From: Gnomoniopsis sp. IMI 355080
Lineage: Eukaryota > Ascomycota > Sordariomycetes > Diaporthales > Gnomoniaceae
NCBI GenBank assembly: GCA_027946555.1
Contig: JAPEVC010000164.1
Coordinates: 1-64,000 of the forward strand
Direction of reading: 5' to 3'
DNA: 64,000 nucleotides
The position numbers were made by a program, and so were the translations under genes. Positions within the stretch are counted from its first letter, which is position 1, and each line of letters begins with the position of its first letter. The notes under the pieces were generated by a model. The model made no database searches, was not told the DNA's origin, and was given only the letters and a program-made list of their open reading frames with translations. Below are positions 1 to 12,547 of the stretch, in pieces.

Positions 1-1160
1 CCCTCGACCCCTCAGAGCTTCGGCTACGGCCACCCCCAAAACTACGCCTTCCAGTACTCGCAGTGCACCGGCAAGCGGAAAGCCCTGTTGATCGGCATCA
101 ACTACTTTGGCCAGCGCGGCCAGCTGCGCGGCTGCATCAACGACGTCCGCAACATGTCCGCCTACCTGGCCGAGCACTTTGGCTACAAGCGCGAGGACAT
201 GGTCATCCTCACCGACGACCAGCAAAATCCCATGAGTCAGCCGACAAAGCAGAATATCCTGAGGGCGATGCACTGGTTGGTGAAAGATGCAAGGCCGAAT
301 GATTCGCTCTTTTTGCACTATTCAGGTTAGTGGTTGATATACATTGAAGGCAAGAAAAGAGTAGCGGTTCTAATTCCTTCCACACACAACAGGTCACGGC
401 GGTCAAACAAAAGACCTAGACGGCGACGAAGACGACGGCTACGACGAAGTCATCTACCCCGTCGATTTCCGCCAAGTAGGCCACATTACCGACGACGAAA
501 TGCACCGCATCATGGTCCGACCCTTATCCGCCGGCGTCCGCCTCACCGCCATCTTCGACTCGTGCCATTCCGGCACCGCCCTCGACCTGCCCTACATCTA
601 CTCCACCCAGGGCGTCCTCAAGGAGCCCAATCTCGCCAAGGACGCCGGCACCAACATCCTCGGCATGCTCTCCGCCTATGGCCAGGGCGATCTCAACGGC
701 ATGTTCAAAAAGGGTCTGGGCCTGTTCACCCGCGCGACAAAGGGCGACGAGGCACATGCCAAGACGTTGGCCACAAAGTCATCTGCTGCGGATGTGATTA
801 TGCTTTCTGGAAGCAAGGATGATCAGACATCGTACGTTGTTGTGGCGTCCTTCCCCACGAAAGCGCAGGAGACACTAACTGTAATCGTCACCCCAGAGCC
901 GATGCCACCATAGCTGCACAAGCAACAGGCGCCATGTCATGGGCCTTCATTACAGCCCTAAAGAAGAATCCCCAGCAGAGCTACGTCGGACTTCTCAATA
1001 GCATCCGTGACGAGTTGGCGAGGAAATATTCCCAGCGACCACAGCTATCTTGCAGTCATCCACTGAGTACGTCAAAACTCTCTCATACGTCCTACGCCCC
1101 AGCCAGCTAAATCCCTCCCTCCCACTCGATATAGATACCGATTTGCTCTTTGTCATGTAA
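1..1160 (+). CDS. Metacaspase (type I), 5' end cut by window
   Basis: Cysteine protease of the caspase-like fold (Mca1/CasA family), cleaving after Arg or Lys and linked in fungi to proteostasis and stress-induced death. Exons 1-325, 393-831, 897-1066 and 1135-1160; introns have GT-AG ends and the frame closes on TAA. The p20-like core begins at [13 protein letters not shown]. The catalytic histidine lies in SGHGGQ, split by the first intron, and the catalytic cysteine in DSCHSG. The last exon encodes only about nine residues, ending NTDLLFVM, as in other fungal metacaspases. What is visible of the prodomain is the end of a low-complexity region; the start and any Gln/Pro/Tyr-rich prodomain lie left of the window. 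Family assignment is firm; which paralogue cannot be told. Confidence 0.95.
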
Positions 1161-1844
1161 TTCAAAAAGAAAGAAGAGAAACCCTGTACCAGCCAGTCAA
1201 CAATCTTTTCTTACAAACAGACGAAAAGATAATGAGAACCAACAAAGACCGATTCAGCCTTGATAGCATCATCAGCATCATCTGCATCAGTTCGAACAAG
1301 CGATTATGATTTCTGAACGGGAAATGGGCGCGATATTTCGACACTGCGAGGGAGGACTTTAGGAGTTTTTCTTTTTATCTTCACTGGGATGGGCGGCAAG
1401 GCATATTAGGAGCAAAAGTGGTATCTTGATGCGGGGTGTTTACTGCTGAATAATGAATGACAAGCATATTGGTTAGCATTTGGTAGGATATGGTTCCAGA
1501 GGGTAGAAACGCCCTCATGTCGATTATCTCAATTCATTTCGGTCTTGTGCTCACAAGCCTCAACAAAATGTCACATTTGTTACATCAACTTGGCTCATTG
1601 AATGAAAAGAAACGCTTCGTCGCTCGCTTTCGGGATTGGGTGGTCATATCGGAAGAATCCATACCATATACTACAACCTGATGACGCCTGTATCCTCATT
1701 TCCCGTTCGTCATATTACCCTTCTTCCATGAATGAAGAGCAGTACATATCCCCCTATGCATACTCCAAGCAGATGCCAGTAAGGCCCCAATCCCCACACA
1801 ACGCCCAACGCAACTGCGTGTCTTTTGCCCAGAACACCACCACT
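1161..1844. other. Convergent intergenic interval (metacaspase / Pcp1 3' ends)
   Basis: This interval lies between the stop codons of two convergent genes and should hold both 3' UTRs. The only open frames are short, with no splice-supported extension and no similarity I recognise. No RNA gene is seen. Confidence 0.6.
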
Positions 1845-4800
1845 TTACATACTATCCACACTGAACGCCTCCGTACCGTCCAACTCGCCATAGTCCTGTG
1901 CCATCCGTTCCTCCCTCTCACGTGATGAGCTATCGATGTCAAACTCCAGCGGCGCAGCACTACTCTCCACTTCATCCAGCTCACTGTCTTCACCATTCCT
2001 CTTCCGCTTGTTCACGTCCTTGACAAATGCAGTGAACTTGCTGCTGGAGGTAGCGGTGGTGGCGGCAACGGGCTTCTTAATTCCGGCACCGCCAAAGAAA
2101 GCAGGAGCAGGTGCAAACGTCGGGACAGGCTTCTTAATCCCACCACCATTGACAACGGGAGGAGCAAAGGTTGTGGCAGGCTTCTTAATCCCCCCGGCGA
2201 CAACCGGGTGCTTCTCATACTCGTCCCACTTAGACACAAGCACTTTACGCAGCTCCTCTTGCTTCCTCCACTCGCGCGCCGCAATTTGCAGACGCACCAT
2301 AAAGCGGACAGCGTTGGTGGCGCGCTTGAAGGCCTTGGCGGGCGTGCTGCTCGTTTTGTGAAAAGTCTGCCCGCTTGTTGCGATGGGTAGATTGGGGAAG
2401 TTGATTTGGTGTTTAAGACGGAGCTGCTTGGTGAGGGTTTCGAGCTTGAGTAGATCGTGCTCGTTGCTATAGTGCCAGTCAGTATCTATAATTCATGGAC
2501 TTTTACCATCAAAACTTACACCTGGTCCTTGATATTCATCTCCGAGATCAAGAATTGCTTCGCAAAAGCTGCATCATCTCTCAACCTCAGCTCCCGCTGC
2601 CATCGTGCCTGCATCCACTCCATCTGTACAGCCATACTCCGCATCTGCTTAAGATGCTGGCGTTCTGCTGCTTCGGCCGCACGAACAATCGTGTCAGTGT
2701 GCATCTGCGTGTCGTTGTCGTCCTTAAAGTGAATAACCCGCGCGGCATTGTCGTCTCCAACAGCCAGGTCGTCCTCATCCTCTTCATCGGCGTCATCCTC
2801 CACCTCAACAACACGAGGAGGCTGGTAGTTGGAGGACTGGGGCGGCAGAATATCATACTGCGTCGACAGGTCCATGTCCCGCTCCTTGCCATTGCTAGTC
2901 ATGCCATTCACAGGAGGAAACGTTGAGACGGTGAAGCGGGCGCGCGCGACAGAGGCTTGAGCCATGGCAGCCTTGGCAATAGCTTCGGCATCCTTCTTTG
3001 CCCTCTTGAGAGACTTGATATTTTGCTGTAATTTGACAACATCAGTGCTCTTTGTGTTGAGAGACTTCATCTCACGCTGCAGCTTCTCCACATCGGAGCG
3101 GTATTGTGCGCGCTCCGACCTGGCACGGTCAAGCTTGACACGGAGGCTCTTTTCCAGCTCGGCGAGCTCAGTCAAAGCCTCCTTGTGCTCACGGACCTCA
3201 CGCTCTAGTGCGTCCGCATCAATCTGCGTCTTGCGTAAAATTTCATACAGGTCATGGCGCTCTTCCCGGGTCATTTCGCTGTCGGCTGTGCTAGCCACAG
3301 AAGTGATGGTGTCGTTTACGTGCTTGCGTCTGGCATCTGCCAGCTTGTTGGCCATCGAGTCGCGCTCCTTTTTGTACTTATCAGCCTTGGATTTGTACTT
3401 TTCGGTGGCCTCCTGCAAGTCGGCATAGGCCTCGTCAGCCGCCTGTTCAGCGTCAAGGAGCGCCTGTTCGAGTGCCATCTTGTCATCCTCGACCTCATCG
3501 AGTCGTTGGCGCACCTCCTGTTCCATCGATGCGGCATTGCGCTCAGAGTCACGAAGGCTCTTCTTTAAATCATGAATGGATTGGTGAGCAACGGAAAGTT
3601 GGTGGCGAAGTTCAGAGATCTCCGCCTTGCGAGCAGATGCATTATCCGAGGGTGATTGAACCAAGCGGGAAATGTCAGCCTCGTGGATTCGACGCTCGAG
3701 GTCACCAATTTGACGCTTCAGTCCTCGGACGACAGACTTGTGGTCACTTTCCTTTTGCATAAAGTCGAGTTCCTTCTTTCGGGCGGCAGACAAGTCACGC
3801 TTGATCAGCGAAAGCTCACTGTTCCCATCCAAATTGTCAATCGGTATGGTAGCCTGCGCCAGTTGAAGCTGGTAATCTTCAATCTTTCGCTCAAGATCAC
3901 GAATCGTGCGTCGAGCCTTGAGGGCATCCTGGTTGTCTGCCAATTGCGTCGCTTTTGTTTTCAGAGAAATGATTTCTTGATTCAGACGGTCTTCCTCGGC
4001 TTCAGCCTTGTCAAGCTCATCCTCGATTGTCTTTTCCAAGCTGTCACGCTGCTCAGTCAAGCTTCTGTTCTCTTCTTTCAGACGGCGGATTTCGTGTTCC
4101 AAGCGGACCTTGGTTGCGCGAAGAGTGATTCGCTCCTGATCGATTTGAAAAGTGTCGTCTTGCTTTTTGGACCGTTGCAACTCAGCGTCGATTTCGTCTC
4201 GCTCTGCCTCTGTTTCGGCCAAGCGAGAAGACACAGAGTGAAGCTCAATCTTGACTTTGGACAGCTGCTCTTGAAAGTCCGCCTTGTCCTTTTGTGCTCG
4301 GACAAGATCGGATTTGTAATCCGTTACTTGCTTTTCCAACCGTTCGATTGTCCTGGCGTTGAACTCGGCGGCGTCGCGAGAAGCACTGGTGGAGGCTTTG
4401 GCAGAGTCGGTAAGTCTGCGCAGCTCATTAAGCTGTTGACGAAGATCACCACATTCACGATCACTCGACCTCTTTTCTTGCGTGGCTTTGGACAAGCTCA
4501 GTCTATACTCATCGACCTGTTTCTCTAGACGCTCGATGGCCTTGGCGTTTAGATCGGCAGTTTGGCGAGAAGAGTCGGTGTTGGCACGGGCCGATTCCGA
4601 AGATCGTCGCAGATCTCGTAGCTCTCGTCGTAGGTCGTCACATTCCTTGGCCAAAGCTTCAATCTCCTGGGCAGACTTTTCACTCTCCTCGTCAAGTGTG
4701 GCCTGGAGGACTTCGACTTCATCTTCCAAGCCCTCGACCTTTTGAACTTCGGTTTGGTTGTCCAGCTGTGCCTGGCGAAGCTCGTCGCGCACGGCAGAAA

Positions 4801-6961
4801 GCTCATTGCGCAGGTCTTCCAACATCTGTTGTCGAGAAGAGAGGTCCTCTTGCAGGTCATCGATTTGCCTGCTGAGCACTGCCTCCTCGTTGTGATGCCG
4901 TTCCGTCTCGCTTTGGAGTGCCTCTTGAAGTTTTGATTCCTTGTTGTTCAGACTGCCTTCGGCCTGACGCAGCTTTTCAATGGTCTTTTGCAGGCCAAGC
5001 ACACGCTCCTCTGCACGACTGCGTTCTGACTCGAGGTTGTGTCGCTCCGTCTCCCATTTTTCACTGTCATTGTCGTACAAGTTCTCCCTCTCGCGGACCT
5101 CTGCCTGCAGATCAGAAATCTCATTATTCAATTTTTCGATTTCGACCCTATATTGGACCCGGATGTCTTTCTCAATGTCCATAGCATGTTGTCGTTCTCG
5201 CTCGAGCTCCCCCTGCACATCAGATACTGTCTTTTGCAGCCGTGCAACGTCTCTCTGCAAAGAAGCAGACTCGGCAGTCAATGCATCATGGCGGGTCTGC
5301 AATAGATTCTTTTCGTCACTCCGGGCGTTCAGGTCTGCCTTCAGCTCTTCCATCCTGGTGGCGAGAGATCTCCGCTGGTTCTCTGATGCGTCCCGTTCTT
5401 GTCGTGACTCCTTCAGCTTGAACCTCAGATCGTCAATCTCTCTCTGCTTGTCGTTGAATTTCTGGTCCAGAGTCTCGTATTCGTGACGGACTGTCTCCAC
5501 CTCGTCTTGAAGCCGTACAACCTTCTCCTCTAATTGACGCGGCAAGCCCTTGGTGACAACAGACTTGTTGGCCATTTCTTCTTGTAACTCCTCAAGGTTC
5601 GCCTCGGCAAGTTCCCGCTCACCCTGCGCTTCCTCCAGCTTTTCCTTCATGTCCTCGACTTGGCGCTCAAGGTCCCTCGCATTCGCTTCGAGGTCCTCGA
5701 TGGTTTCCCTAGCCTCTCTGAGCTTGCCACTGGCCTGGGCTTTTTCCTCCAACTCGATCATGCGTATTTGCGCATTCTTGGCCCTGTCTTCGGCCTGTTG
5801 CACTCTGGCTTGGAGGTCTTCGAGATTGTCCTCACGCTCGTTGATAATTCGGTCCTTTTCCTGGATGTCCGCTTGCAAGTCCTCGATTTCGTCCCGGAGC
5901 TTGTCCACTTCATCATGGCTCCGCTCGTCGGTCTGACGCACTTTCGCCTTGAGTGTGTCCAGTTCGTCATCCCGGTCACTGATGGCCCGTTCCTTTTCGC
6001 GTAGCTCCGCCTCGAGGTCGCCAATCTCGTCCTGAAGCTTTTCCACCTTGTCGAAATTTTCACGGTCGGAACGGAGTTGTTGCTGCAAGTCTTCTATATC
6101 GGCTTCCTTGTCTTCCAGATCCCGCTGTAACTTGTCCAGTTCGGTAGAGTGGTCGTGAGAGCCCTGTTTCCTTTTGGCGAGTTCCTGCATTTCAGCGAGT
6201 TGCTCACGGTACGTCTCGAGATCCTTTTCCGCCGATGTGAGATATTTCTTGTAGCGCTGCAATTCCCTCTGCATAGTGACCTTGTCGACTTTCAACTCGG
6301 TATTCTCTTTCAGCGCGGCCTCGCTGAAGCCAGGCCCGGTCTTACGGAGCGCGTCTTCCAAGAAGTGGATTTTGAGCTTTAGTCCAAAATTCTCCTTTTC
6401 AATCTTGTCAATGACATTCTCCTGTTCACGTAACGACAGCTGCTGGCCGTCGTGCAGTGGTCCTCCGGTACCGGCCTTACCGCGGCGCATGATTAGCGGT
6501 GTCGTGGCGGTACTATCGCTGTCGGCATCCGGAAGGGGTGTGCGGTCGAGGAAGGAGGGTTCTCGTGAAGATCTGTACATGCTGCTTTCCCCAGGGTGCA
6601 AAGGAGTCATGTCCTCGTCGATCTTGCCCAACGCGGGGGTGACAAGGCCGTTTTCCTTGCCGCTCCGCCGGCGGGCACTATTTCGCGTTGCGGACTTGAG
6701 AAGCGGGGTGAATTCGCCGCCGCCGAGGCCGTTGGGAATGTTTATCCTGTCGTTGAAGGGGGCCCGGTTCTTGTTGCCGCGTGGTGTGCGCAGACTCGGT
6801 CTTGCAGCGCCGTTGCGCTGTGACTGGAACACGTTCGGTTCCTTGCTTGGGGATTGAAAGGATGGTTCCTGGGTAATGTCGAGGTCCGGACGGTGGCTCA
6901 GATATGTCGCATCCCCTAGATTCGTCCGGGGGGTGTCCAGCCCTATGCCCGGCTGTACCAT
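1845..6961 (-). CDS. pcp1: Pericentrin-like spindle pole body protein (Pcp1/PcpA type)
   Basis: Large coiled-coil scaffold that recruits the gamma-tubulin complex to the spindle pole body. Exons 6961-2520 and 2466-1845 on the minus strand. The intron donor GTAAGT lies two bases inside an apparent GTG codon and the joined frame reads DQVNEHDLLKLE. The product is 1,687 residues. A centrosomin motif 1 (CM1, gamma-tubulin complex binding) lies at about 175-242, with cores LREQENVIDKIEKENFGLK and LKIHFLEDAL. Heptad-rich coiled coil follows to about 1,400, then a PACT-like calmodulin-binding region at about 1,435-1,555, which spans the intron. CM1 plus PACT favours Pcp1 over Mto1/ApsB. The start is the first ATG of a longer open frame; the 64 upstream codons contain no ATG. 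After PACT come three GIKKP repeats. It is longer than S. pombe Pcp1 (about 1,200). Confidence 0.9.
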
Positions 6962-7842
6962 GGCGGGCAATGGATGTGTGGGGCAATGGTGTGAAGAGCG
7001 TAAGCGCCCAATGTGTGTGTCTGCGGGATGTTGATGCAGAGGGTGGCCGAGGCAATCGCGGCCAGGGCCAAGATGGGGGGACGCGTTTCTAATAGCTTGC
7101 AACTCGTAGCATGAGGGTGATATTTGCTGATAGAAAAACTGGGACTGGATCAATTGATTAGTAGCAACTTGGTAGAAATGAGCTACTCGAGTGTGGAGGT
7201 CGCAAGCTGTAGGGTAGGCTCTGTTGGTGAAGGTCCAGGTCGCGTTTGTGAATTCTTGGATTTGGGTGCACTGAAATTCATTCGAGGACCGCCTTGTTTA
7301 CATGTCGGCCGGGCGAGACGCGCGCCTGCGAAAGTGACTTTCAGACCCCTGTAAAGCTTCCCAATTCGGGCAGTTGCGACCAATCAATGAATACGGCGGG
7401 GGACCCACCCTGTAATTCGCGAGTCGGTGCAGACGAGACATAACAGTGCAAGATATGAGGTTAGCTCTGTCGCCAATTCCATGATATGATTAAACTTGTA
7501 GCCTTTTCATGACGAACTCTATGAACTTACATGTTCAAAAAAAAATCAAAGCCTCGCAAATTGCATACATTCTCCACTGTGCTCTGTAGAAATGCGGCTG
7601 CGACCAACGTGGGGCATCCCAGTAAGCTACCCGCAGCGTGCCAGACCCAATTGGGAAAGGTCTTTTTATCGATTGCCAGCCGACAAAACCTACACGAAAT
7701 TTTCGACCTGGGCCTCTTCATTGAAAGCTTCCATCCGGAACATCACCCACCAACAACCAGCAATCCGACGACCCCACTCCGACCGCGCGCGCACATCTGC
7801 CACGCGCGACGTCCGAATTATCACACCTCTCCAACCTTCATT
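6962..7842. promoter_or_regulatory. Divergent promoter region between pcp1 and gar1
   Basis: The 881 bases between two head-to-head start codons must hold both promoters and 5' UTRs. There is an A-run near 7540 and a pyrimidine/CA-rich stretch just before the gar1 ATG, typical of fungal transcription starts. On the pcp1 side there is at least one short upstream ATG (near 7111, minus strand). No canonical TATA box is evident. Confidence 0.55.
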
Positions 7843-8562
7843 ATGTCATTCAGAGGAGCTCCGCGCGGTCGCGGAGGCGGTGGCTTTGGCCGAGGTGGAG
7901 GTGCGTTTCCAAAAAATGCGACAGACCAGCTTGAAGTCGAGTCACTTGACTAACATGATCTTCATCCTACAGGCCGTGGCGGTTTCCAACAACGCGACTT
8001 TGGCCCACCCTCTGAGGTCACCCCGATCGGCAAGTTCATCCACTCTTGCGAAGGCGAGATGGTCTGCGAGAGCGTCAATGTCAAGGTGCCCCAATTCAAC
8101 GCCATCATGTACCTCGAGAACAAGACCTCTGTCGGCAAGATAGACGAGGTCCTTGGCCCCATCAACAACGTCTACTTCACCATCAAGCCCTCCGAAGGCA
8201 TTCAGGCCACCTCCTTCAAGAGCGGCGACCAATTCTACATCGACTCCCAGAAGCTCATGCCTCTCGAGCGCTTCCTACCCAAGCCTGTTATACCAGGTGC
8301 CGCAAAGGTCAAGAAGCCCGCCCGTGGCGGTGGTGCTGGTGGACGCGGAGGTAGGGGAGGGTTCGGTGGCCGCGGTGCACCAAGAGGCGGCCGTGGCGGT
8401 CCTTCAAGGGGAGGTTTCGGCGGTCGTGGTGGCGGCAGCTTTGGTGGACGTGGAGGCGGCGGTGGCTTTGGTGGCCGGGGCAACTCTGGATCTGGCGGTT
8501 TCTCACGAGGCGGCGGTGGCGGCAGAGGTCGTGGTGGCTTCAGCAGCCGGGGACGGGGTTAA
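7843..8562 (+). CDS. gar1: H/ACA ribonucleoprotein subunit Gar1
   Basis: Core protein of H/ACA small nucleolar RNPs, which direct pseudouridylation of rRNA and snRNA in the nucleolus. Exons 7843-7900 and 7973-8562; donor GTGCGT, branch CTAAC at 7949-7953, acceptor CAG. The frame gives 215 residues. The product begins [13 protein letters not shown] with a short RGG tail. The Gar1 core follows at about 30-125, including [45 protein letters not shown] and the FY(I)[13 protein letters not shown] end. The C-terminus from about 135 is almost pure Gly/Arg/Phe repeats, as expected for the RNA-binding and arginine-methylated tail. The length is usual for the family. It is divergent from pcp1. Confidence 0.96.
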
Positions 8563-9877
8563 TTGTTGCTTGCTTTCGGGCATAACATTCCCGGCAAAAT
8601 GTTCTGCAATTCAGTTATTTTTGCATGTGGCATTTCAAAAGTGTCGCAAGGCTGGGCAGATTTTCGGCGTTCAGGAAAATAGGGAAGGGGTGTCTGGTTT
8701 ATTCGGAAGATCTGTGCAAAAAAGAACTGGGTATACTATGCTTCAACGAGCTTGAAAATCCTCTTGAAAATGTATCAAGATCAGTCACAATAGGGTGGGA
8801 GCACCAATCCTTGTCACGGAAGATCGTGGGAATGCGTATATTGATGAACATCCGCCCTTGTGTCATCCAAATGGCCAGGACTGCAGTGATATGACAGTGA
8901 TAGATCTACCCCGGGTTAGTCTGCGGCGTATCCTTCTCACAATGCTGTGTACTGTCTCGTGCTATTGGGTCCATGGAAAATAGTCACGCCAGTGGTAAGA
9001 AGTAGTCGCGAGAGAGCAGGACTCAGTACCTCAGCATAGGTTTGTTCACGGACAAATCAAGAGCAAGGCGGGGCATTCAACAAGAAGAGCTGGAATCATT
9101 TGAATGCGACCCTTATGGTCGGCCAAGGCGCCAAGGTCATTGTCATCTCGACTGGTAAACGCAAGCCACTTTGATCGCGGAGAATGGTGAGCATCAAATG
9201 GATTCTTCAAAATCATGCTTCATACGGGTCATCCTAATGACTGTACATCTTGCAGTACAGGCGAACGTTTCTCTGCCTTTGTTAACATACAGCGGCGTTT
9301 ACTAAATCATCTTCAGACATATGTGGACCAACGATTATGTATAATCGTTTAAGGATAACAACGCGACAATCTTGGGTATGTCGGTTATGGAGTCTCTTGT
9401 TCAATCTGCAATCAATGCAATCGGCCTCTATCTCGATATATCTCCCATCGCAAACATGGGTCCTTCAAAAGCACCTCGTTGCAAGAAGACGGATCAGGTC
9501 GATGATAGACGTCTCGTCAGTGAATCATATGTGCCTCCCGGCCAACGCAAATACTTCGTTAAAGGATAGCTAGATCCGCATCAAGAGTTTGGATATTTTA
9601 TGCCTTTTGAAGATCCCCCGGACGACCTTTTATGATATTCGCTTCAGATGCCGAGGGAATCAATTGCGAGATGCGTGCTGTGAAAAACCCCACTGCCCAA
9701 TTGTTCAATAGGCACGTGCTGTTTGCTCGCTACATAAAATCCAATTGCGAATGCTTCAGTTCAACGAGGTGCCCATTCTTTTTGTCAACAATTTCAAAGT
9801 TTTGAAGAAATAACCCAAATACCACAGTCCACAGACACGATACAGCCAACAGCTCATTGAACAGCGACGCCATCACC
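8563..9877. other. Intergenic interval, no gene recognised
   Basis: About 1.3 kb between gar1 and the zinc-knuckle gene. The open frames are all under 90 codons, overlap in several frames and show no coding-like codon bias or joinable splice sites. The 5' part is the gar1 3' UTR; the last 150 bases are the probable 5' UTR of the next gene. I see no RNA gene. Confidence 0.5.
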
Positions 9878-11696
9878 ATGGACGGACTCTCTAAGACTTT
9901 CCAGATCCCTCCATCCCAACATCAAGACGAAGATGATCTCACTCTCCCCGAAGAAGAGTTCGTCTACCAAGAGGTCAACGTGGCCCAGCTCGACGATGAC
10001 CTCATGCTATCCGACGGTGAGTTCGACCAAACCAATGCAGCCCAAGGGCATGACGACGTTATGCTACCTGAGGTTGACTTGAACGCTGTGAGAGACCTCA
10101 CGGCCCAGTACAGCAACACCGATATCGACATGCCTTACCTCGTTTCTGAGGATGCGTCCAATGCTCAGCGAAACAACCTAACCCAGTACAACGACCTCGC
10201 GCTCGACATACCCCACTACCTGCCCGAGAACGCCTTGGTGACAGATTCATTCAGTCTCGTTCACGCCGATGGCCATCAGGAACGCTACCTTACAATGCTC
10301 AACACACCAATTGACAACTATGTCGCCCAAAAGATCAACGATGGACACGAGTTTGCTATCGGCGGTGATCCATCACACATCTTCACATCCCTCGATCAGG
10401 AATTCGCCTTGCGGCCACAGCAACGATGGCATGTCGTCGTTATGCCAGAAGATAGCCTTCAGCTTGCTGGGGTCCCAAGACGGTCGTACCCTCTTGTTTC
10501 TGGGATGACTGAAGGAAGCTTTCAGAGGGTAAATGAAGGCGTTCAAATTCAACACAGTATCAATTCCAGCGACAATCTGGCGGAAAGTAGACCTCTTAGC
10601 CCCGTTCGTCAAGTTTACTGCGTTCCAGGTTTCGATGATCAAGCAGATCGTGGCTTCAGCGGACTTGGTCGACCTCGTCAAGACAGCTTCGGTGACAGCC
10701 TGATGAGCGGCGGATCAGCCCACTATCCTCCTCACCACGCCTTTGGAAACCCTGACTACATGCAACAGGGCCACATTCGACGACGTAACATCGACACCAA
10801 CCGATGTATGGTGACCAATGGTCCAATACAAGTCCCGATGTGCCCCTCCGGAGACCATGGCCCAGAGCGTCAGCCGAGATACGACCGGTCTCATACCACT
10901 TCCGCCCAGCAGGATCCGCCACAGACGCCAACCTTCCCAGAGTACAGTAGACGTAAACGATCGCGCCAGGTGTCCACGGACCATGAAAAGTTCCAGAAGG
11001 AGGAAGAAGAACGAAAGAAAGAGGACGCTGCGACCATCGAAGCTGATGACCGGTTTGAGAGTTATTCGGGCACCGACCTCTGTCGCTGGTGCGGACGTCG
11101 TGGCCACGAAGCCGTGCAGTGTATCAAATGGGATCCCGAACACTTTGACAAGTTGGTATGCATCGTATGCAACAACAAGAAGCATTCAATCGACGAGTGT
11201 CTTCGGTTCGACGCCCTGCCCGACGAGGACAAGGCGAAGCTGCTGGTGGTGAATGGAGCCAATAGACCGGGTGTGCGAAGCTTCTTTTGGCCTTGGGTTC
11301 GTACTCTTCTTACATTCTGCTTTCACAAGAATCCATCATCCTTGCCCACTTCTTTGCCTCATCTGTACAGGACTGGTACACGAATACTGACCAAATGAAT
11401 GATGCTAGACCCATTGTGTCAAGGATCTCAACGACAGCGCTATTACCGCCTTTCCCATGACACGAGCTTTCATAAGGAGTCTCGAGAGCTCCAAGTCCAA
11501 TGGCAAGATGTGGGCAAACTTGTGGAAGACCTTTCCATACGGAGACTGCCATGTGCCGCAAGCATTTCATGACAGGCAGCTTGTTCTCAAGGGCCAGGAC
11601 GAGTGCTTCGATATACAGTGGCCTTTGATCATACGGGATGGTGACCAAGTCTCTGTTTCACCAGCACAGGAGCTTGGACAGGCAAATGAAGGTTGA
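9878..11696 (+). CDS. Hypothetical protein with two CCHC-type zinc knuckles
   Basis: Function unknown; zinc knuckles usually bind single-stranded RNA or DNA. Exons 9878-11296 and 11409-11696, giving 568 residues. The start ATG sits in a strong context (CACCATGG); the frame stays open seven codons upstream, but without an ATG. The intron has donor GTTCGT, branch ACTGACC and acceptor GCTAG. Only this acceptor opens the 95-codon second exon, which contains a continuous, coding-like segment. The knuckles are CRWCGRRGHEAVQC at about 402-415 and CIVCNNKKHSIDEC at about 428-441, both C-x2-C-x4-H-x4-C; the second lacks the usual glycine. The N-terminal 100 residues hold three acidic repeats of the type DDLxLPExEF. 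A basic, Glu/Lys-rich stretch precedes the knuckles. I recognise no further domain. Confidence 0.8.
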
Positions 11697-12547
11697 AAAA
11701 TGCTGACGATCGGCGCAGTTGGATCAACAATTCGGAATTGGATTGACGTTGAATCTGGGGTGGTGTTTGGCGGCATGGGTTGTTCGACTTGCAGGCGGAG
11801 CCAATCAACTTACACGGTTTTTGTGGATCAGGGTTCAAGGGTCTTTAGCACTATAGATCAGAGTCACCTCTCAATGCTTTTGACATATTCCACTTTGATC
11901 CTAACTTTGCGTTCTCATATTCGTATATCTGACAAGTCGATGGGCCAAGAGACATGGCTAGAAGCCATTCGTTAAGAAAAAGCCGGTAATAACAGTGCGC
12001 GCAGCTAGGGAGAGATCAACATAAACTTGTGTACATACTATAAGGCTCATTGCCAGGCCGTGAGTAGGGCACTCGGTGGCCAGAGGGACTTCCACTCCTA
12101 CATGACAAAGATCATCATTTTGGTTCAGCGGCGACTGATGAAAATTGACACAAGGAAGCTCAAGTCGACCATGGTGCGTCTCACCTCAGATCCGGCGCGG
12201 TATCGGCCACGACTCAGCCGGTCCCGGGCCGGCCGGTGCTTATGGACGTGGATGTTCCAAAGCTCTTGCAAGAGATATTCCCCCTTTTGCTCGTACGTGG
12301 TGAATTTGACTAACATCTAAATGACCCCACAATTACCAGTGCCTATAGATATTAGCATTTTACTATGCGCCCTTACAAATATACATCACGCCTATCTAGC
12401 CAGCTAGGCAAGACGTGCAAAACATCAGTCCCGACAACCAAATACGCTCACGCTCACGCTCACCCCTCTTCCCCGCGCACTCTCCCCAAAAGCAAACCTC
12501 ACTCACACTTTGTTCTCTCATCGATACACACCTCTCCAACCAGAAAA
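11697..12547. other. Intergenic interval upstream of the RidA gene
   Basis: About 850 bases. The final 170 bases are CA- and CT-rich with the repeated unit CTCACG near 12446-12465, typical of a fungal 5' leader. The rest shows only short open frames. I see no RNA gene. Confidence 0.5.

Noticed and set aside
1845..2300. Separate 151-residue protein on the minus strand
   Set aside because: It is the second exon of Pcp1; the GTAAGT donor at 2519 and the CTATAG acceptor at 2467 join the frames and restore the PACT region.
3656..4528. 290-codon open frame antisense to Pcp1
   Set aside because: It is a shadow of the coiled-coil coding strand; long antisense frames arise from its Glu/Lys/Leu codon pattern, and the product shows no domain.
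8235..8483. Proline-rich frame antisense to gar1
   Set aside because: It is the complement of the RGG/Gly-rich repeats; Gly codons read as Pro on the other strand.
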